The notes under the pieces were generated by a model, which was not told where the DNA came from, did not search any database, and saw nothing but the letters and a program-made list of their open reading frames with translations. This document shows positions 1-8,833 of a DNA stretch of 64,000 nucleotides, piece by piece (positions within the stretch are counted from its first letter, which is position 1; each line of letters opens with the position of its first letter). A program made the translations under genes and the position numbers. The stretch covers positions 62,001-126,000 of the forward strand of contig CALWZC010000008.1 in NCBI GenBank assembly GCA_944385935.1. The letters run 5' to 3'. The stretch is from an uncultured Anaerofilum sp. (lineage in GTDB: Bacteria; Bacillota; Clostridia; Oscillospirales; Ruminococcaceae).

Positions 1-1229
1 GAATCAAAGGTAGAACCATTCAATGCTATAATATATTGGGTATAATGAGGGTTTAACAAAGAGTAGATACTATCTCCCCCTGCGCCAAACAGTTTTTCTA
101 AAGGGCTCAAACGACCATACACCAGCATAAGAATATACCACAAATATCCTCTGTTAGAGCCCCATGTTTGGTCTAACCGAAGCAAGCTTTCCAGACCTAA
201 AAAAGAAACCTTGGTAACAGTAAAAAATACAACCCCTACCAACAACAAAACCATTGTAGCGATGGAAAGTCCAATGCCAATTTTGCGCAAAGGAAGTTGT
301 CGCTTTTCCAGCAAAAAGGCTATACCTAAACATAGGATTGCCCCTAGAAGGCAAACAGGAAGAAATCCCATTATGGCAGAAATTGTTCTCAATGGACTGT
401 GCACCGGAAGCAACATTCCACGAACACCATTAAACACCCATACAGCACAACTAGCAGCCATCAGTCTGAATAGTGCTACACATTCTTTGTATGTGGTATC
501 TTGTCTACATAAAAACACTAAAAAGCATACACCAGCAGCTATCCAACTGCCATCACTGTTTGCAGGCACCAGTGCAGAAATTGCCACCACTGCACAAACA
601 AAATGGAATCTAGTTCCGCTTTTTATAGCTCTGGCTACCAAAATAGGAATACAAAGGCACAAAAAACCACCAAAGAAATTGATGTTTCCAATGGTAGACA
701 AAAACATATGGGCATCTTCTGCCGGCATACTAAAGTACACATTAAAAGGGTCAATATTCCAGTAATTTAGCCATCCCAAACCCGCTACTAAAGCGGCAGA
801 TATCACAATGGATTGTTGTAAGAAATACGCAGATTTTTGGTCAAGGCAAAATCTCATTACCAAAAAGATTACAGTGCAAGCTACCAAAGACAATAAACCA
901 TTGTTTCTTCCAAATAGACCCCAAATGGCAGTATATTTGTTTTCTTGCATACAAGCAGCAATTCCATAGCAGGCACAAAGCCCCAATAACCAAATTGCCC
1001 CACTTTCTCGAAATCTACGCTGTTGCAGTGGTTCTCTAAGCAAGAGCAACGCCACAACTCCTATAATTCCCACTATACCAAGGCCAAGGAGCAGGGAAAA
1101 TTTCCCTCCAATCAGCCCCACATATCCATTTTTCATGTATAGAGGCAGTGCTACTACACAAGCTGCACCATATGCCATTCCAAATAAGGTTGTCCAACTT
1201 TGCGGTCGAGAAATTTCTGGAATTTTCAT
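1..1229 (-). CDS. O-antigen ligase-like polytopic membrane protein (partial, C-terminus beyond window)
   Basis: The frame is open from an ATG at 1229 to the window edge, about 409 residues, and the C-terminus is missing. The translation is almost wholly hydrophobic with many membrane segments. Near residue 356 it carries SNRGYLWY followed by a PLEKLFGAGGDS stretch, as in Firmicutes proteins of the O-antigen ligase/Wzy_C family, which join or polymerise surface glycans at the outer face of the membrane. The start overlaps the stop of the upstream gene by four bases (ATGA), so the two are translationally coupled. The family call comes from motif memory and topology. Another polytopic glycan polymerase is the main alternative. 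Confidence 0.7.
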   Translation of the reverse strand, partial: MKIPEISRPQSWTTLFGMAYGAACVVALPLYMKNGYVGLIGGKFSLLLGLGIVGIIGVVALLLLREPLQQRRFRESGAIWLLGLCACYGIAACMQENKYTAIWGLFGRNNGLLSLVACTVIFLVMRFCLDQKSAYFLQQSIVISAALVAGLGWLNYWNIDPFNVYFSMPAEDAHMFLSTIGNINFFGGFLCLCIPILVARAIKSGTRFHFVCAVVAISALVPANSDGSWIAAGVCFLVFLCRQDTTYKECVALFRLMAASCAVWVFNGVRGMLLPVHSPLRTISAIMGFLPVCLLGAILCLGIAFLLEKRQLPLRKIGIGLSIATMVLLLVGVVFFTVTKVSFLGLESLLRLDQTWGSNRGYLWYILMLVYGRLSPLEKLFGAGGDSIYSLLNPHYTQYIIALNGSTFD

Positions 1230-2041
1230 GGCTTTCTTGCTCCCTTAGGTTTTTTGTTCCAAAACAGTAGAGCAATGGCCCCACCAGCAAGCACAACAGC
1301 TACCCCTGCCAACCCCCAGGAGGTACCTCCAAACCATTTCACAAATAGTTTATATTCCATATTGGTTTTTGGCATCCAGTTTTGATAACCACAGAATTGA
1401 ATTGCTATTGATAGCACAAGCAAAGTACATGCAGACACTAGCCCATTGCTTGCCAACAACCCTTTCCATTGCTTCATAGTTTTGCTCATTACAAACAGAA
1501 CCATTGCCCCCATTACCGAAACAATCGCCGCTGCAATGGCTAAAAATAGACCAATCTGTTTATACTGTAACAATATAGAAATAGCTGTCTGAAAAGGAGG
1601 ACGCACAATCTCAGCATATCGTTGCTCGCACTGAAATTGCAAAGAAAAATTTTGTTGTTTTTCGCTGTTATCCAAAATTTTTCCAGTCTCTTCATAGATA
1701 ATATCTTCTACTCTAGTAGATAAATCTCCAAATTTACTGAATGCCATTGCACCTGTGTTACGAAAAAGACCATCAACCCCTAATATAACATCCTGTCGAA
1801 CAATTTCATCTGTAATAAATTCATCTACAATATTTCCCAAAACACCAGTTTGATTGATGAAATAACTACACTCACTTTTTGCAAGCTGAGTAGTATCTGT
1901 ATAATACCCTGTTTTATCCATGGAAGAAATCAACCATCCCTCATTCCATAGGGTCAAGGCAACCCCTGCAAGCATTCCCAACATGGACAAACAGAGGCAC
2001 AATGCCATAGAAACTGCGATTTTAGCCATTTTCTGTTGCAT
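1226..2041 (-). CDS. Membrane protein of unknown function, coupled to sortase
   Basis: This 271-aa protein is not recognised. It has an N-terminal membrane segment, an extracytoplasmic region of about 120 residues, and three further hydrophobic segments in the C-terminal half, ending in a short Lys/Arg-rich tail. The ATG at 2041 is chosen because AAGGAGG lies seven bases upstream, inside the end of the sortase gene; a longer in-frame start is possible but has no such site. It overlaps the sortase gene by 20 bases and the O-antigen-ligase-like gene by four, so the three form one operon. No LPXTG-type sorting motif is visible, so it is not an obvious sortase substrate. Confidence 0.7.
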   Translation of the reverse strand: MQQKMAKIAVSMALCLCLSMLGMLAGVALTLWNEGWLISSMDKTGYYTDTTQLAKSECSYFINQTGVLGNIVDEFITDEIVRQDVILGVDGLFRNTGAMAFSKFGDLSTRVEDIIYEETGKILDNSEKQQNFSLQFQCEQRYAEIVRPPFQTAISILLQYKQIGLFLAIAAAIVSVMGAMVLFVMSKTMKQWKGLLASNGLVSACTLLVLSIAIQFCGYQNWMPKTNMEYKLFVKWFGGTSWGLAGVAVVLAGGAIALLFWNKKPKGARKP

Positions 2042-2696
2042 TTGCTTCCTCCTTAATGTGGGGCCCACTCACATATTCACCATACACAAAATAACGCTCT
2101 GGGGTTAGGGTAACCTGTCCAAAGGGATAGCAGGTATACAAAATAATGTTTTCCTGCTGTGCTTCCAAATCATAAGCAGTTGTGTCCTCTGCCATGGCCA
2201 CACGGGTGCCTGTCACACGATAATGAAATTCCCCATACCGTGTTTCCAGTGTAATATCTGCCCCTTCTTTTACACTTTCCAAATCTCGAAAGAAGCTGTT
2301 GGTATGACCTGCTACCAACACAGTACCACCTTGTCCGGGAATCTTTCCACCTGCCCAAATACCTGCACCTGCATGCAGCTGGGCCGAACCATCCCCAAAA
2401 TAGAGAGTACAATCTACAGATGTTCCTCCAATACGAATGCTGCCCAAAGCCTCTCCATCTGTTGGATATCCACCACTTTCGCTTAAAAGAACTTCTCCAT
2501 CTTGAGCAACTCCCTTAATGGTGGGCCTTTCCTCTAATACACGATATGTTTCTTGTTCTACTGCAAGTTCGATGTGTGCCATAATAGGTTGCACTGCCAT
2601 AAGCAAAATTGCTGTTGTTACAGCACAAAAAGCAATGGGAAGAAGTAACTTCTTCCCATTGCTTCCAAACCGCAGCTTGTATAAACGGTTTTTCAT
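2022..2696 (-). CDS. Sortase, class D-like
   Basis: This 224-aa protein has an N-terminal membrane anchor at about residues 17-38 and an extracellular sortase domain. The catalytic residues are visible: His131 in AGHTNSFF, Cys189 in LYTCYPF and Arg201 in TPERYFVYGEY. The TCYPF context is that of class D sortases, transpeptidases that cleave a sorting motif and attach proteins to the cell wall or to each other. It is first in a tight three-gene operon with a membrane protein and an O-antigen-ligase-like protein. No substrate with a recognisable sorting motif was seen in the window. Family assignment is firm; the class is likely. Confidence 0.9.
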   Translation of the reverse strand: MKNRLYKLRFGSNGKKLLLPIAFCAVTTAILLMAVQPIMAHIELAVEQETYRVLEERPTIKGVAQDGEVLLSESGGYPTDGEALGSIRIGGTSVDCTLYFGDGSAQLHAGAGIWAGGKIPGQGGTVLVAGHTNSFFRDLESVKEGADITLETRYGEFHYRVTGTRVAMAEDTTAYDLEAQQENIILYTCYPFGQVTLTPERYFVYGEYVSGPHIKEEANATENG

Positions 2697-2792
2697 TTCA
2701 CAAACTCCTTAAAAATTCTCCTTCATCAGCCTTATCCTACTATTTACCAAAGTAAAGTTTATAACCAAGCTAGTGGATTTTGGGAGCAAAAG

Positions 2793-3200
2793 TCAAATAT
2801 TCTTTTTGATGGTCAAAATATTTTTTCCATCTACATACTGATAGTCAATAGAATCCATGCTTTTCTTTACCATAAAAATCCCCAATCCCCCTATCTCACG
2901 TTCCTCTGCTGACAAAGTAATGTCTGGGTCCTCTTTTTTCAAAGGATTGTAGGGTTTTCCATTATCCAAAAATTGAATTGTTACTGCTAAAGGATTGCCT
3001 CCAATCTCACAAAGGATAGTAGCATCTCCATCTTTGGGATTATAGGCATAGCTAGCAATATTAACAAAAATCTCTTCTACAGCAATAGCAATCTGCATTT
3101 GTGCTTTCATAGAGCAATCTTGTTTTTCCAATTCCTCATTGATAAACTCTGTTACTACATCCAGTTGGTCTACTCTTGCGGGCACAGTTAAACTTTTCAT
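2793..3200 (-). CDS. RsbW-like anti-sigma serine kinase (HATPase_c_2)
   Basis: This is a single ATP-binding domain of the GHKL type used by RsbW/SpoIIAB. It has an N box around AVEEIFVNIASYAYN, a G1 box FLDNGKPYNP and a G2 box GGLGIFMVKK. Such proteins bind a client (usually a sigma factor) and phosphorylate a STAS partner. The ATG at 3200 is preferred, with AAGGGA ten bases upstream; a GTG at 3209 lies too close to that site. It follows the SpoIIE phosphatase gene by 14 bases and is the last gene of the regulatory block, whose STAS protein is encoded at 8392-8694. No sigma factor lies beside it, so the client is unknown. Confidence 0.88.
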   Translation of the reverse strand: MKSLTVPARVDQLDVVTEFINEELEKQDCSMKAQMQIAIAVEEIFVNIASYAYNPKDGDATILCEIGGNPLAVTIQFLDNGKPYNPLKKEDPDITLSAEEREIGGLGIFMVKKSMDSIDYQYVDGKNILTIKKNI

Positions 3201-3214
3201 TGCTTGCACTTCCC

Positions 3215-5203
3215 TTATGTATTATTTTTGGATTTAATTTTTAGGCACAACATAGTAATATCATCAAATTGTGGTGCTTCCCCTACAAAACTATCTATAT
3301 CTCCCTTGATAGAAGTAAGCAGAGATTGTGGACCATCATCTTTATGTTGGTTGATAAATTTTACCAATCTATCCTCACCATACAGTTGATTTTCGCTATT
3401 GGTAGCCTCTGTTACGCCATCTGTATATAGGTACAGCATGTCTCCTTCTTCTAAGGTCATTTCAAACTGCCGGTACCGAATTCCTTCCATTCCTGCCAAT
3501 ACAAAACCCGGTCTAGAACGCAAATACTCATATTCCCCACCAGACTTTTTCAATAAAGGTGGATTATGACCAGCATTTACATAGGTAAATTTTCCTGTTT
3601 CAATATCCAGAATGCCCATCCAAGAAGTAACAAACAAGCCTGCATCATTATTTTCGCATAGCTGCATGTTTACTGTAGTAAAAATCTCTGCTGGGCTGTG
3701 ACCAAGTTGTGCCTGATTTTTAATCAATGTTTTGCCAATCACCATAAACAGTGCTGCTGGCACTCCTTTTCCCGAAACATCTGCCATTACCACAGCTAAA
3801 TGTTTCTCATCAATGAGGAAGAAATCGTAAAAATCTCCCCCCACTTCTTTGGCTGGCATCATGGTTGCGTAAATATCAAACTCGCTCCGTTCTGGGAAGG
3901 CGGGAAAAATACAAGGCATCATACTTGCCTGAATTTGTTTTGCTACATTCAATTCTGTGGCAATGCGTTCCTTATCCGCTGTGATGGTTGCCAAATTTAC
4001 CATATAGCTATCCAGCTCTTCCATCATTTTTTGGAAGGATTGAGCCAATGCCCCAATTTCATCCCCTTTGGGAATTTCCGAACAATGCTGTATCAATTCC
4101 TCATGACCTGTTTGATGGTCATGCTCTTGTTTTGCATAAACTTCTGTCAGATTTGATAACCGTTCAATGGGAAGGGTAATATTTTTTTCCACATACCAAA
4201 GAAATGCAATGGCCACAGCATACACAATATTGATGGTAATGCCAACCACCAAGTAGAGGTAATTCCATGTTTCCAGCCGATTCCATTGACCGTTGATGTT
4301 AATGGTATTCAATGTTACAATACCAATCAACAACAAAAATACCACACTCAACAGCAGAAAACCAATGGTCACCTTTGTTTTAATGGAAATTTTAACCCGC
4401 CCTTTGCTGGTTTTTTGTTCTTCCACTTCCATTACTGGCCGCAAAGGGTAAAGAAACAATCCAACAAAGACAAAACACAAAAGAGCAAAAGCCACCGAGG
4501 GGCGAATTTGCATGTGGGTTACGCCAGAGAATATCAAATACACTATACCCACCGCAGAAATCAGATATAGTGAAATATCCAACCACTTGCCTTTTGGATT
4601 TTGATTAGCACTATAACAATCCTTTGGAACCTCTGGTTGCACCCTATATTTTTCCAACAAAGACAGCACAGGAATCCCCAAAAGAATGGCAAAATCAAAA
4701 TTGTTAAAAAACAACAAGGGGAAAGAAGATGCCATTGCCTGAAATCCCGCTGATTCAAAAATCAACGAAAGGGCAGTAGTAGTGACCAGAGAATCTATCA
4801 GAATAATCAGAATATATTTCACAATCTCTGTTACACTGCTTAATTGAATGGGCCGGATGGGCTGCTTTCCAATTTTTAAAGTGTACCACAGTTTATATGG
4901 AATATAGGAGTAGAAAAAATTAGCAATAAACCCAGAAATACAAACAAATGCTCCAGAACCTGCTGTGATATCAGAAACTAAATTTCCCAAAGAAATTCCC
5001 CATGCAGCCGCTGGCCCAAAATATAACCCCAAAACGGGAGGTATCATATTGGCTGGACGAATTTCTGTCACACCCGGCAGTAGTGTAAATAAGCTTTTAA
5101 AAGGCAATGCAACCACAAAAAATACCGCTGCACTTACAATCGTCCGTATCCAAGAGCGCTTGGAACGGAATGTCAAAAAAATCTCCTTCACCTCTACGAC
5201 CAT
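3215..5203 (-). CDS. Membrane SpoIIE-family (RsbU-like) PP2C phosphatase with ECF-S-like sensor region
   Basis: Residues 1-260 hold about eight hydrophobic segments, including a FGPAAAWGISLGNLVSD stretch that resembles substrate-binding S components of ECF transporters. A second membrane pair and a HAMP-like linker follow (LPIERLSNL), then a coiled region (KERIATELNVAKQIQ) and a C-terminal PP2C phosphatase domain with GGDFYDF, ADVSGKG and YTDGVTEA motifs. By family knowledge it dephosphorylates a STAS protein and so releases the kinase from its client. The N-terminus may sense a small ligand (inference). The ATG at 5203 lies only three bases from its GAAAGGA; a TTG at 5176 preceded by AAGGAG is a serious alternative. 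Confidence 0.88.
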   Translation of the reverse strand: MVVEVKEIFLTFRSKRSWIRTIVSAAVFFVVALPFKSLFTLLPGVTEIRPANMIPPVLGLYFGPAAAWGISLGNLVSDITAGSGAFVCISGFIANFFYSYIPYKLWYTLKIGKQPIRPIQLSSVTEIVKYILIILIDSLVTTTALSLIFESAGFQAMASSFPLLFFNNFDFAILLGIPVLSLLEKYRVQPEVPKDCYSANQNPKGKWLDISLYLISAVGIVYLIFSGVTHMQIRPSVAFALLCFVFVGLFLYPLRPVMEVEEQKTSKGRVKISIKTKVTIGFLLLSVVFLLLIGIVTLNTININGQWNRLETWNYLYLVVGITINIVYAVAIAFLWYVEKNITLPIERLSNLTEVYAKQEHDHQTGHEELIQHCSEIPKGDEIGALAQSFQKMMEELDSYMVNLATITADKERIATELNVAKQIQASMMPCIFPAFPERSEFDIYATMMPAKEVGGDFYDFFLIDEKHLAVVMADVSGKGVPAALFMVIGKTLIKNQAQLGHSPAEIFTTVNMQLCENNDAGLFVTSWMGILDIETGKFTYVNAGHNPPLLKKSGGEYEYLRSRPGFVLAGMEGIRYRQFEMTLEEGDMLYLYTDGVTEATNSENQLYGEDRLVKFINQHKDDGPQSLLTSIKGDIDSFVGEAPQFDDITMLCLKIKSKNNT

Positions 5204-5226
5204 TTCCTTTCTATCACAAATTCCCC

Positions 5227-6993
5227 CTACAATACTACCAAAAAGTTATTAAAGCCAACTGTTCTCTTGTAAGAGTAGGATTTTGCAACCTTTTTCACCA
5301 AAAAGATTCCCAACTCATTGTGTTCTTCTTGATGGTCACCACTGGATAGTTGCTCTAGGGTTAAATCTTCGGTTTGGGTTGGGTCAAATTCTGTTGCGTC
5401 ATCTCGTATACGCAGCATAACATCTCCATCTTGTTGCACAGTTAACTTGATGTCAATATAGTTATCCTGTTCTTTTTGAAAGCCCAATTGGATAATATTC
5501 ATCACAAGTTCTTCAATGCAAAGATTTATGTAATACTGCTTTTTTACAGCAACTTCATGCTTTTCGCAAAACTCTGCAATTTTTTCGGAAATTTGCGCCA
5601 CATCCTCATATTTGTCCTGAATTAAAACCTGATAGCTTTGGTTGTTTTCAAGGTTTTGGGTTGGCAAAAGCAAAATAGAGGACATGCCATGTTTGCGATA
5701 TTTCCATAAGTATATATACCATACCAACAAGGTGCCATAGTCTGAAAGCACCAATCCCAAATACACACTGTTGCTGCCAAGGGTAGTGAAGTTGGATAGC
5801 AACAAAATCAGCGATACTGGAAAAACCAAGTTATTGGAAATAGCAAGAACCATTGCCACCTTTTCATGGCCAGTGCACCGATAATATGCACCCAAAAAGG
5901 CAATAATACCTGCTGTAATACAAAATACTGCTTGAATACGAATTGCTGTCATTGTCATAGCAAGCATATCCTGTTCTACTCCAAAAATGGCGCAGATAAT
6001 TGGTGCACCCACCATCAACAACGAGGTTATACCTACCGACATAACCATCATTATGCGAAATCCCACTTTCATGGTCATGCGCAAATTTTCCTTTTCTCCT
6101 TCACCATGGTAAATTCCCAACATGGGCTGTATGGCTCCAGTGACACCATCATAAAAGGCATACAAAAAGGTAATCAAATACTTTACCACCGCATAGACAG
6201 CCACAGCATCTGCACCGCCTGTGCTCATTAAAGTATGGTTAATTACGATAGTAAGAATCACCTGCAAAAAGAAAATCAATGCCGCGGGAAGTCCCGGCTG
6301 CACAATGGCTTTCACTTCCTTTATGCTCCAACCAGAGGAGCACAGATGAAAACTACTCTTTTTCCGAAATACCTTACAACCGGACAAAATACAGCTCAAT
6401 ATTTGAGAAGTAACTGTTCCCAGAGCAATACCTGCAATACCCATGTGGAACACCAAAACCAGCACAATGTTTACCATAAGATTCCACAATCCACTGGTCA
6501 ATACGCAAATCATGGAATAACGAGGATTGCTATCATTCCTCAAAAAGGTTTGCAAAATGGGAGCCAAAATCATAAACGGCATACCCAGCATTAAAATTCC
6601 AATATACTGGGAAGCACTGTCCATCATTTGACCCGGCTTTCCACCTAAAGCAACTATCAAAGGTTCCAAAAATATAGTTCCCATTACAGCTGTTATAACC
6701 CCAATAACTACCGAAGAAACAATGGCTGTGGTAAATACTCGGTTACAACGTTGTAAATCTCCCTGTCCCAATAAGTTGGAAAGGACAATGGCAGCCCCAC
6801 CGCCAAAAACAGCGGCAATAATTTGTACAAAAATTGTAACAGGCAACGCCAAACTAATTGCAGTAAATGCCTCTTTTCCCAAAAGCTGCCCTGCTACAAT
6901 TAAATCTGTCATAGAAATTACTGCCAGAGCAATGGAGGAAACCAGTGTAGGAACAAAAAATTTAAAGAAAGTGCGTTTAATTATCGTTTCCAT
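5227..6993 (-). CDS. MATE-family transporter fused to RsbW-like kinase domain
   Basis: Residues 1 to about 440 form a complete twelve-helix MATE transporter. It starts with RTFFKFFVPTLVSSIALAVIS, has paired repeats and ends in helices followed by a basic loop. After a linker, residues about 455-588 are a GHKL anti-sigma kinase domain with N box CIEELVMNIIQLGF, G1 RIRDDATEFDP and G2 ELGIFLVKK. MATE proteins exchange cations for organic compounds; a kinase tail is unusual and suggests transport-coupled control of the STAS protein, or membrane tethering (inference). The ATG at 6993 has GGGAG upstream and overlaps the preceding gene by 17 bases. There is no frameshift at the junction, so the fusion is intact. 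Confidence 0.88.
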   Translation of the reverse strand: METIIKRTFFKFFVPTLVSSIALAVISMTDLIVAGQLLGKEAFTAISLALPVTIFVQIIAAVFGGGAAIVLSNLLGQGDLQRCNRVFTTAIVSSVVIGVITAVMGTIFLEPLIVALGGKPGQMMDSASQYIGILMLGMPFMILAPILQTFLRNDSNPRYSMICVLTSGLWNLMVNIVLVLVFHMGIAGIALGTVTSQILSCILSGCKVFRKKSSFHLCSSGWSIKEVKAIVQPGLPAALIFFLQVILTIVINHTLMSTGGADAVAVYAVVKYLITFLYAFYDGVTGAIQPMLGIYHGEGEKENLRMTMKVGFRIMMVMSVGITSLLMVGAPIICAIFGVEQDMLAMTMTAIRIQAVFCITAGIIAFLGAYYRCTGHEKVAMVLAISNNLVFPVSLILLLSNFTTLGSNSVYLGLVLSDYGTLLVWYIYLWKYRKHGMSSILLLPTQNLENNQSYQVLIQDKYEDVAQISEKIAEFCEKHEVAVKKQYYINLCIEELVMNIIQLGFQKEQDNYIDIKLTVQQDGDVMLRIRDDATEFDPTQTEDLTLEQLSSGDHQEEHNELGIFLVKKVAKSYSYKRTVGFNNFLVVL

Positions 6994-8356
6994 ACTCGTT
7001 CTCCCAAGCAATTTTTCGCAAAGATTCCTCCATTGGATGCGGATTCAAAAAAGCTCTGGTGTTTCCCTTTGAATAAAAGCGATTCTCCTGAAACCACAAT
7101 TCCAATAGGTCTTGTTCCGAAATATCCTTTGTAATGGCGTTATCGTCTCCCAATATGTAAAGTTGTGGTGGCAAATCTCTATGGTTGCAAAGATACAAAG
7201 CTAGGTGCAACATCTCTGCAAAAACCAAATCAATAACTCTATATGTGAGACTGATAACTCCCTCTCGGTAAAAATTAACTGGTTTTCCCTCTGCCAACAA
7301 AAATAGTTCTTTTGTAGTGCCCTTATACTCAAAAGAATATTTGGTATACAAGGGTTTTTGCTCTACGCAAATGAGAGATAAACCCTCAATGGCCGGACGA
7401 TTCCCTGCAAGATACTCCAAAATCTCTTTGAACTCCACATTTTTGGAAGAACCACTTGCCAAGTAAATCCTTTCTGCTTTCCCTTGCAAAAAGCAACGAA
7501 ACATTTCCATGCCAAAGGAAGGACGTCCCACACATCCAACTACTACAGTATCATGAAAGAACATCTCTTCACAGGGGGCATCATATACTTGCAGCCCTTC
7601 TTCACCAGCCAACTGTCTAATATCCTCATTGGTATCATAGGCACTGAGTTGGCAAAACCTTCCTTCCAATGCCATTCGGCAACTTCTGCCAACAATACCA
7701 TACCCCACCAACAAGACAGAATGGAAGGACAAAAATGCATCCGCTTCGTACAACATCAAAGCCAATTCTTCCACAATCCGTTGTCCAATAAAGATGGATT
7801 CCAATTCCATTTTTATATTGGAGCGTGCAATGCTAGCACAAGGATAGGGGTAACGGTACCCTGTTTTGCTCATACTGTTTCTGGTGCCAGAGGTAGTTTG
7901 CTCTACTACACCAATGGTATTTTTTTCAATGTCGGGATATAGGGCACGAAGTCGGGAAAGGACTTCAAAATGGTATCCGCCATCCTCAATCACTAATAGC
8001 TTTTTTCCATTTTGCAAAAGGGGAATAATCTCCCGACAAAATGCCTCCTGCATAAGCATAAAGGTTGCCTCTAAAAAATCTGGATGGCATATACCCAAGT
8101 TCTTGCCATTTTTCATCAGCTGATAGGTGCCATCTTCACACAAGCCATGATAACAGGAATTAGGATAGTTGCTATCTACCTTTTGGTTGTTATAAGGAAC
8201 AGCAACAAATATCACTTCAAAAAACAGGCGTTTTAACACATCATTGAAGAAAAAAGAATTATCCAAGCAGTGATTGATATGCAATACCACCACATCATTC
8301 CAGATATGTTCTTCTTCTGCATCATTGGCGGTCTGTTCCAAAATCTTCATTCTCAT
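6977..8356 (-). CDS. S-adenosylhomocysteine hydrolase-like NAD-binding protein
   Basis: This 459-aa protein has the layout of adenosylhomocysteinase. The N-terminal part contains LHINHCLDNSF and, further on, a VIEDGGYHFEVL stretch and VEQTTSGTRN, matching the EETTTGV region of the family. The central Rossmann segment LLVGYGIVGRSC is the NAD-binding glycine motif. Sequence around these motifs is divergent and the usual C-terminal tail is not obvious, so activity on adenosylhomocysteine is uncertain. It sits between the STAS gene (35 bases upstream) and the MATE-kinase gene (17-base overlap), so it belongs to the signalling operon. The ATG at 8356 is chosen, nine bases after AAGGGGAG. Role in the system is unknown. 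Confidence 0.65.
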   Translation of the reverse strand: MRMKILEQTANDAEEEHIWNDVVVLHINHCLDNSFFFNDVLKRLFFEVIFVAVPYNNQKVDSNYPNSCYHGLCEDGTYQLMKNGKNLGICHPDFLEATFMLMQEAFCREIIPLLQNGKKLLVIEDGGYHFEVLSRLRALYPDIEKNTIGVVEQTTSGTRNSMSKTGYRYPYPCASIARSNIKMELESIFIGQRIVEELALMLYEADAFLSFHSVLLVGYGIVGRSCRMALEGRFCQLSAYDTNEDIRQLAGEEGLQVYDAPCEEMFFHDTVVVGCVGRPSFGMEMFRCFLQGKAERIYLASGSSKNVEFKEILEYLAGNRPAIEGLSLICVEQKPLYTKYSFEYKGTTKELFLLAEGKPVNFYREGVISLTYRVIDLVFAEMLHLALYLCNHRDLPPQLYILGDDNAITKDISEQDLLELWFQENRFYSKGNTRAFLNPHPMEESLRKIAWENEYGNDN

Positions 8357-8391
8357 ATCAATCAACTCCCCTTTTCATCAACAACATGGTC

Positions 8392-8694
8392 TTATTCAAT
8401 GGTTAAAATGTCTACAAACCCTGTTACCTCAAATACTTCCATGATGGTTTCATTTACATGGCTTATAATCATTTCTCCGCAACGGTTCATTTTTTTCTGT
8501 GCAATCAAAATTACACGCAAACCAGCCGAGGACAAATAGTCTAGCTTTTCAAAATCTAACCTCAAACAGGTAACACCATCTAAGCCCTGAATTTCTTTCT
8601 CCAGTTGCGGTGCAGTGGATGTATCCAATCTTCCTTCTAAAATCAATGTAACTTCTTTTTCTCCTGCCCAAGAACTATTAATTGTTAATGCCAT
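8392..8694 (-). CDS. STAS-domain anti-anti-sigma factor (SpoIIAA/RsbV-like)
   Basis: This 100-aa single-domain protein has the STAS fold pattern: VTLILEGRLDTSTAPQLEKEI, then LRLDFEKLDYLSSAGLRVIL. The Ser55-Ser56 pair in YLSSAGL is where members of this family are phosphorylated by their RsbW-like kinase. When dephosphorylated by an RsbU/SpoIIE phosphatase it binds the kinase and frees its client. All three partner types are encoded downstream in the same operon. The start ATG at 8694 follows AGGAGG at good spacing. Hairpins separate it from the upstream peptide gene. Confidence 0.92.
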   Translation of the reverse strand: MALTINSSWAGEKEVTLILEGRLDTSTAPQLEKEIQGLDGVTCLRLDFEKLDYLSSAGLRVILIAQKKMNRCGEMIISHVNETIMEVFEVTGFVDILTIE

Positions 8695-8770
8695 AAATAT
8701 ATTACCTCCATAAGGACAAAATTTAGAGCCGCACAGTTTATATATTGGCTTATTTGCTTTTATGCTCTGC

Positions 8771-8828
8771 CCCTCTGCCCAATCAAATATTTTCTTGCTT
8801 CGGCAGAGGGACAGGGCCTAAAAGGCCC
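8771..8828 (-). other. Two hairpins between peptide gene and STAS gene
   Basis: Just after the peptide gene stop (minus strand) GGGCC and GGCCC form a short hairpin with a five-base loop (8814-8828). It is followed by CCCTCTGCC paired with GGCAGAGGG around a 22-base loop (8771-8810). Neither is followed by a clear U-run, so they look like processing or attenuation elements that would give more peptide message than downstream regulator message (inference). Confidence 0.5.
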
Positions 8829-8833
8829 ATTCT

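Noticed and set aside
211-765. Rightward 184-residue frame opposite the first gene
   Set aside because: It is antisense to a long polytopic membrane protein on the minus strand, has no ribosome site and no coherent protein pattern.
1226-2696. Sortase substrate or pilin next to the sortase
   Set aside because: Neither neighbour has an LPXTG-like motif with a C-terminal helix and basic tail.
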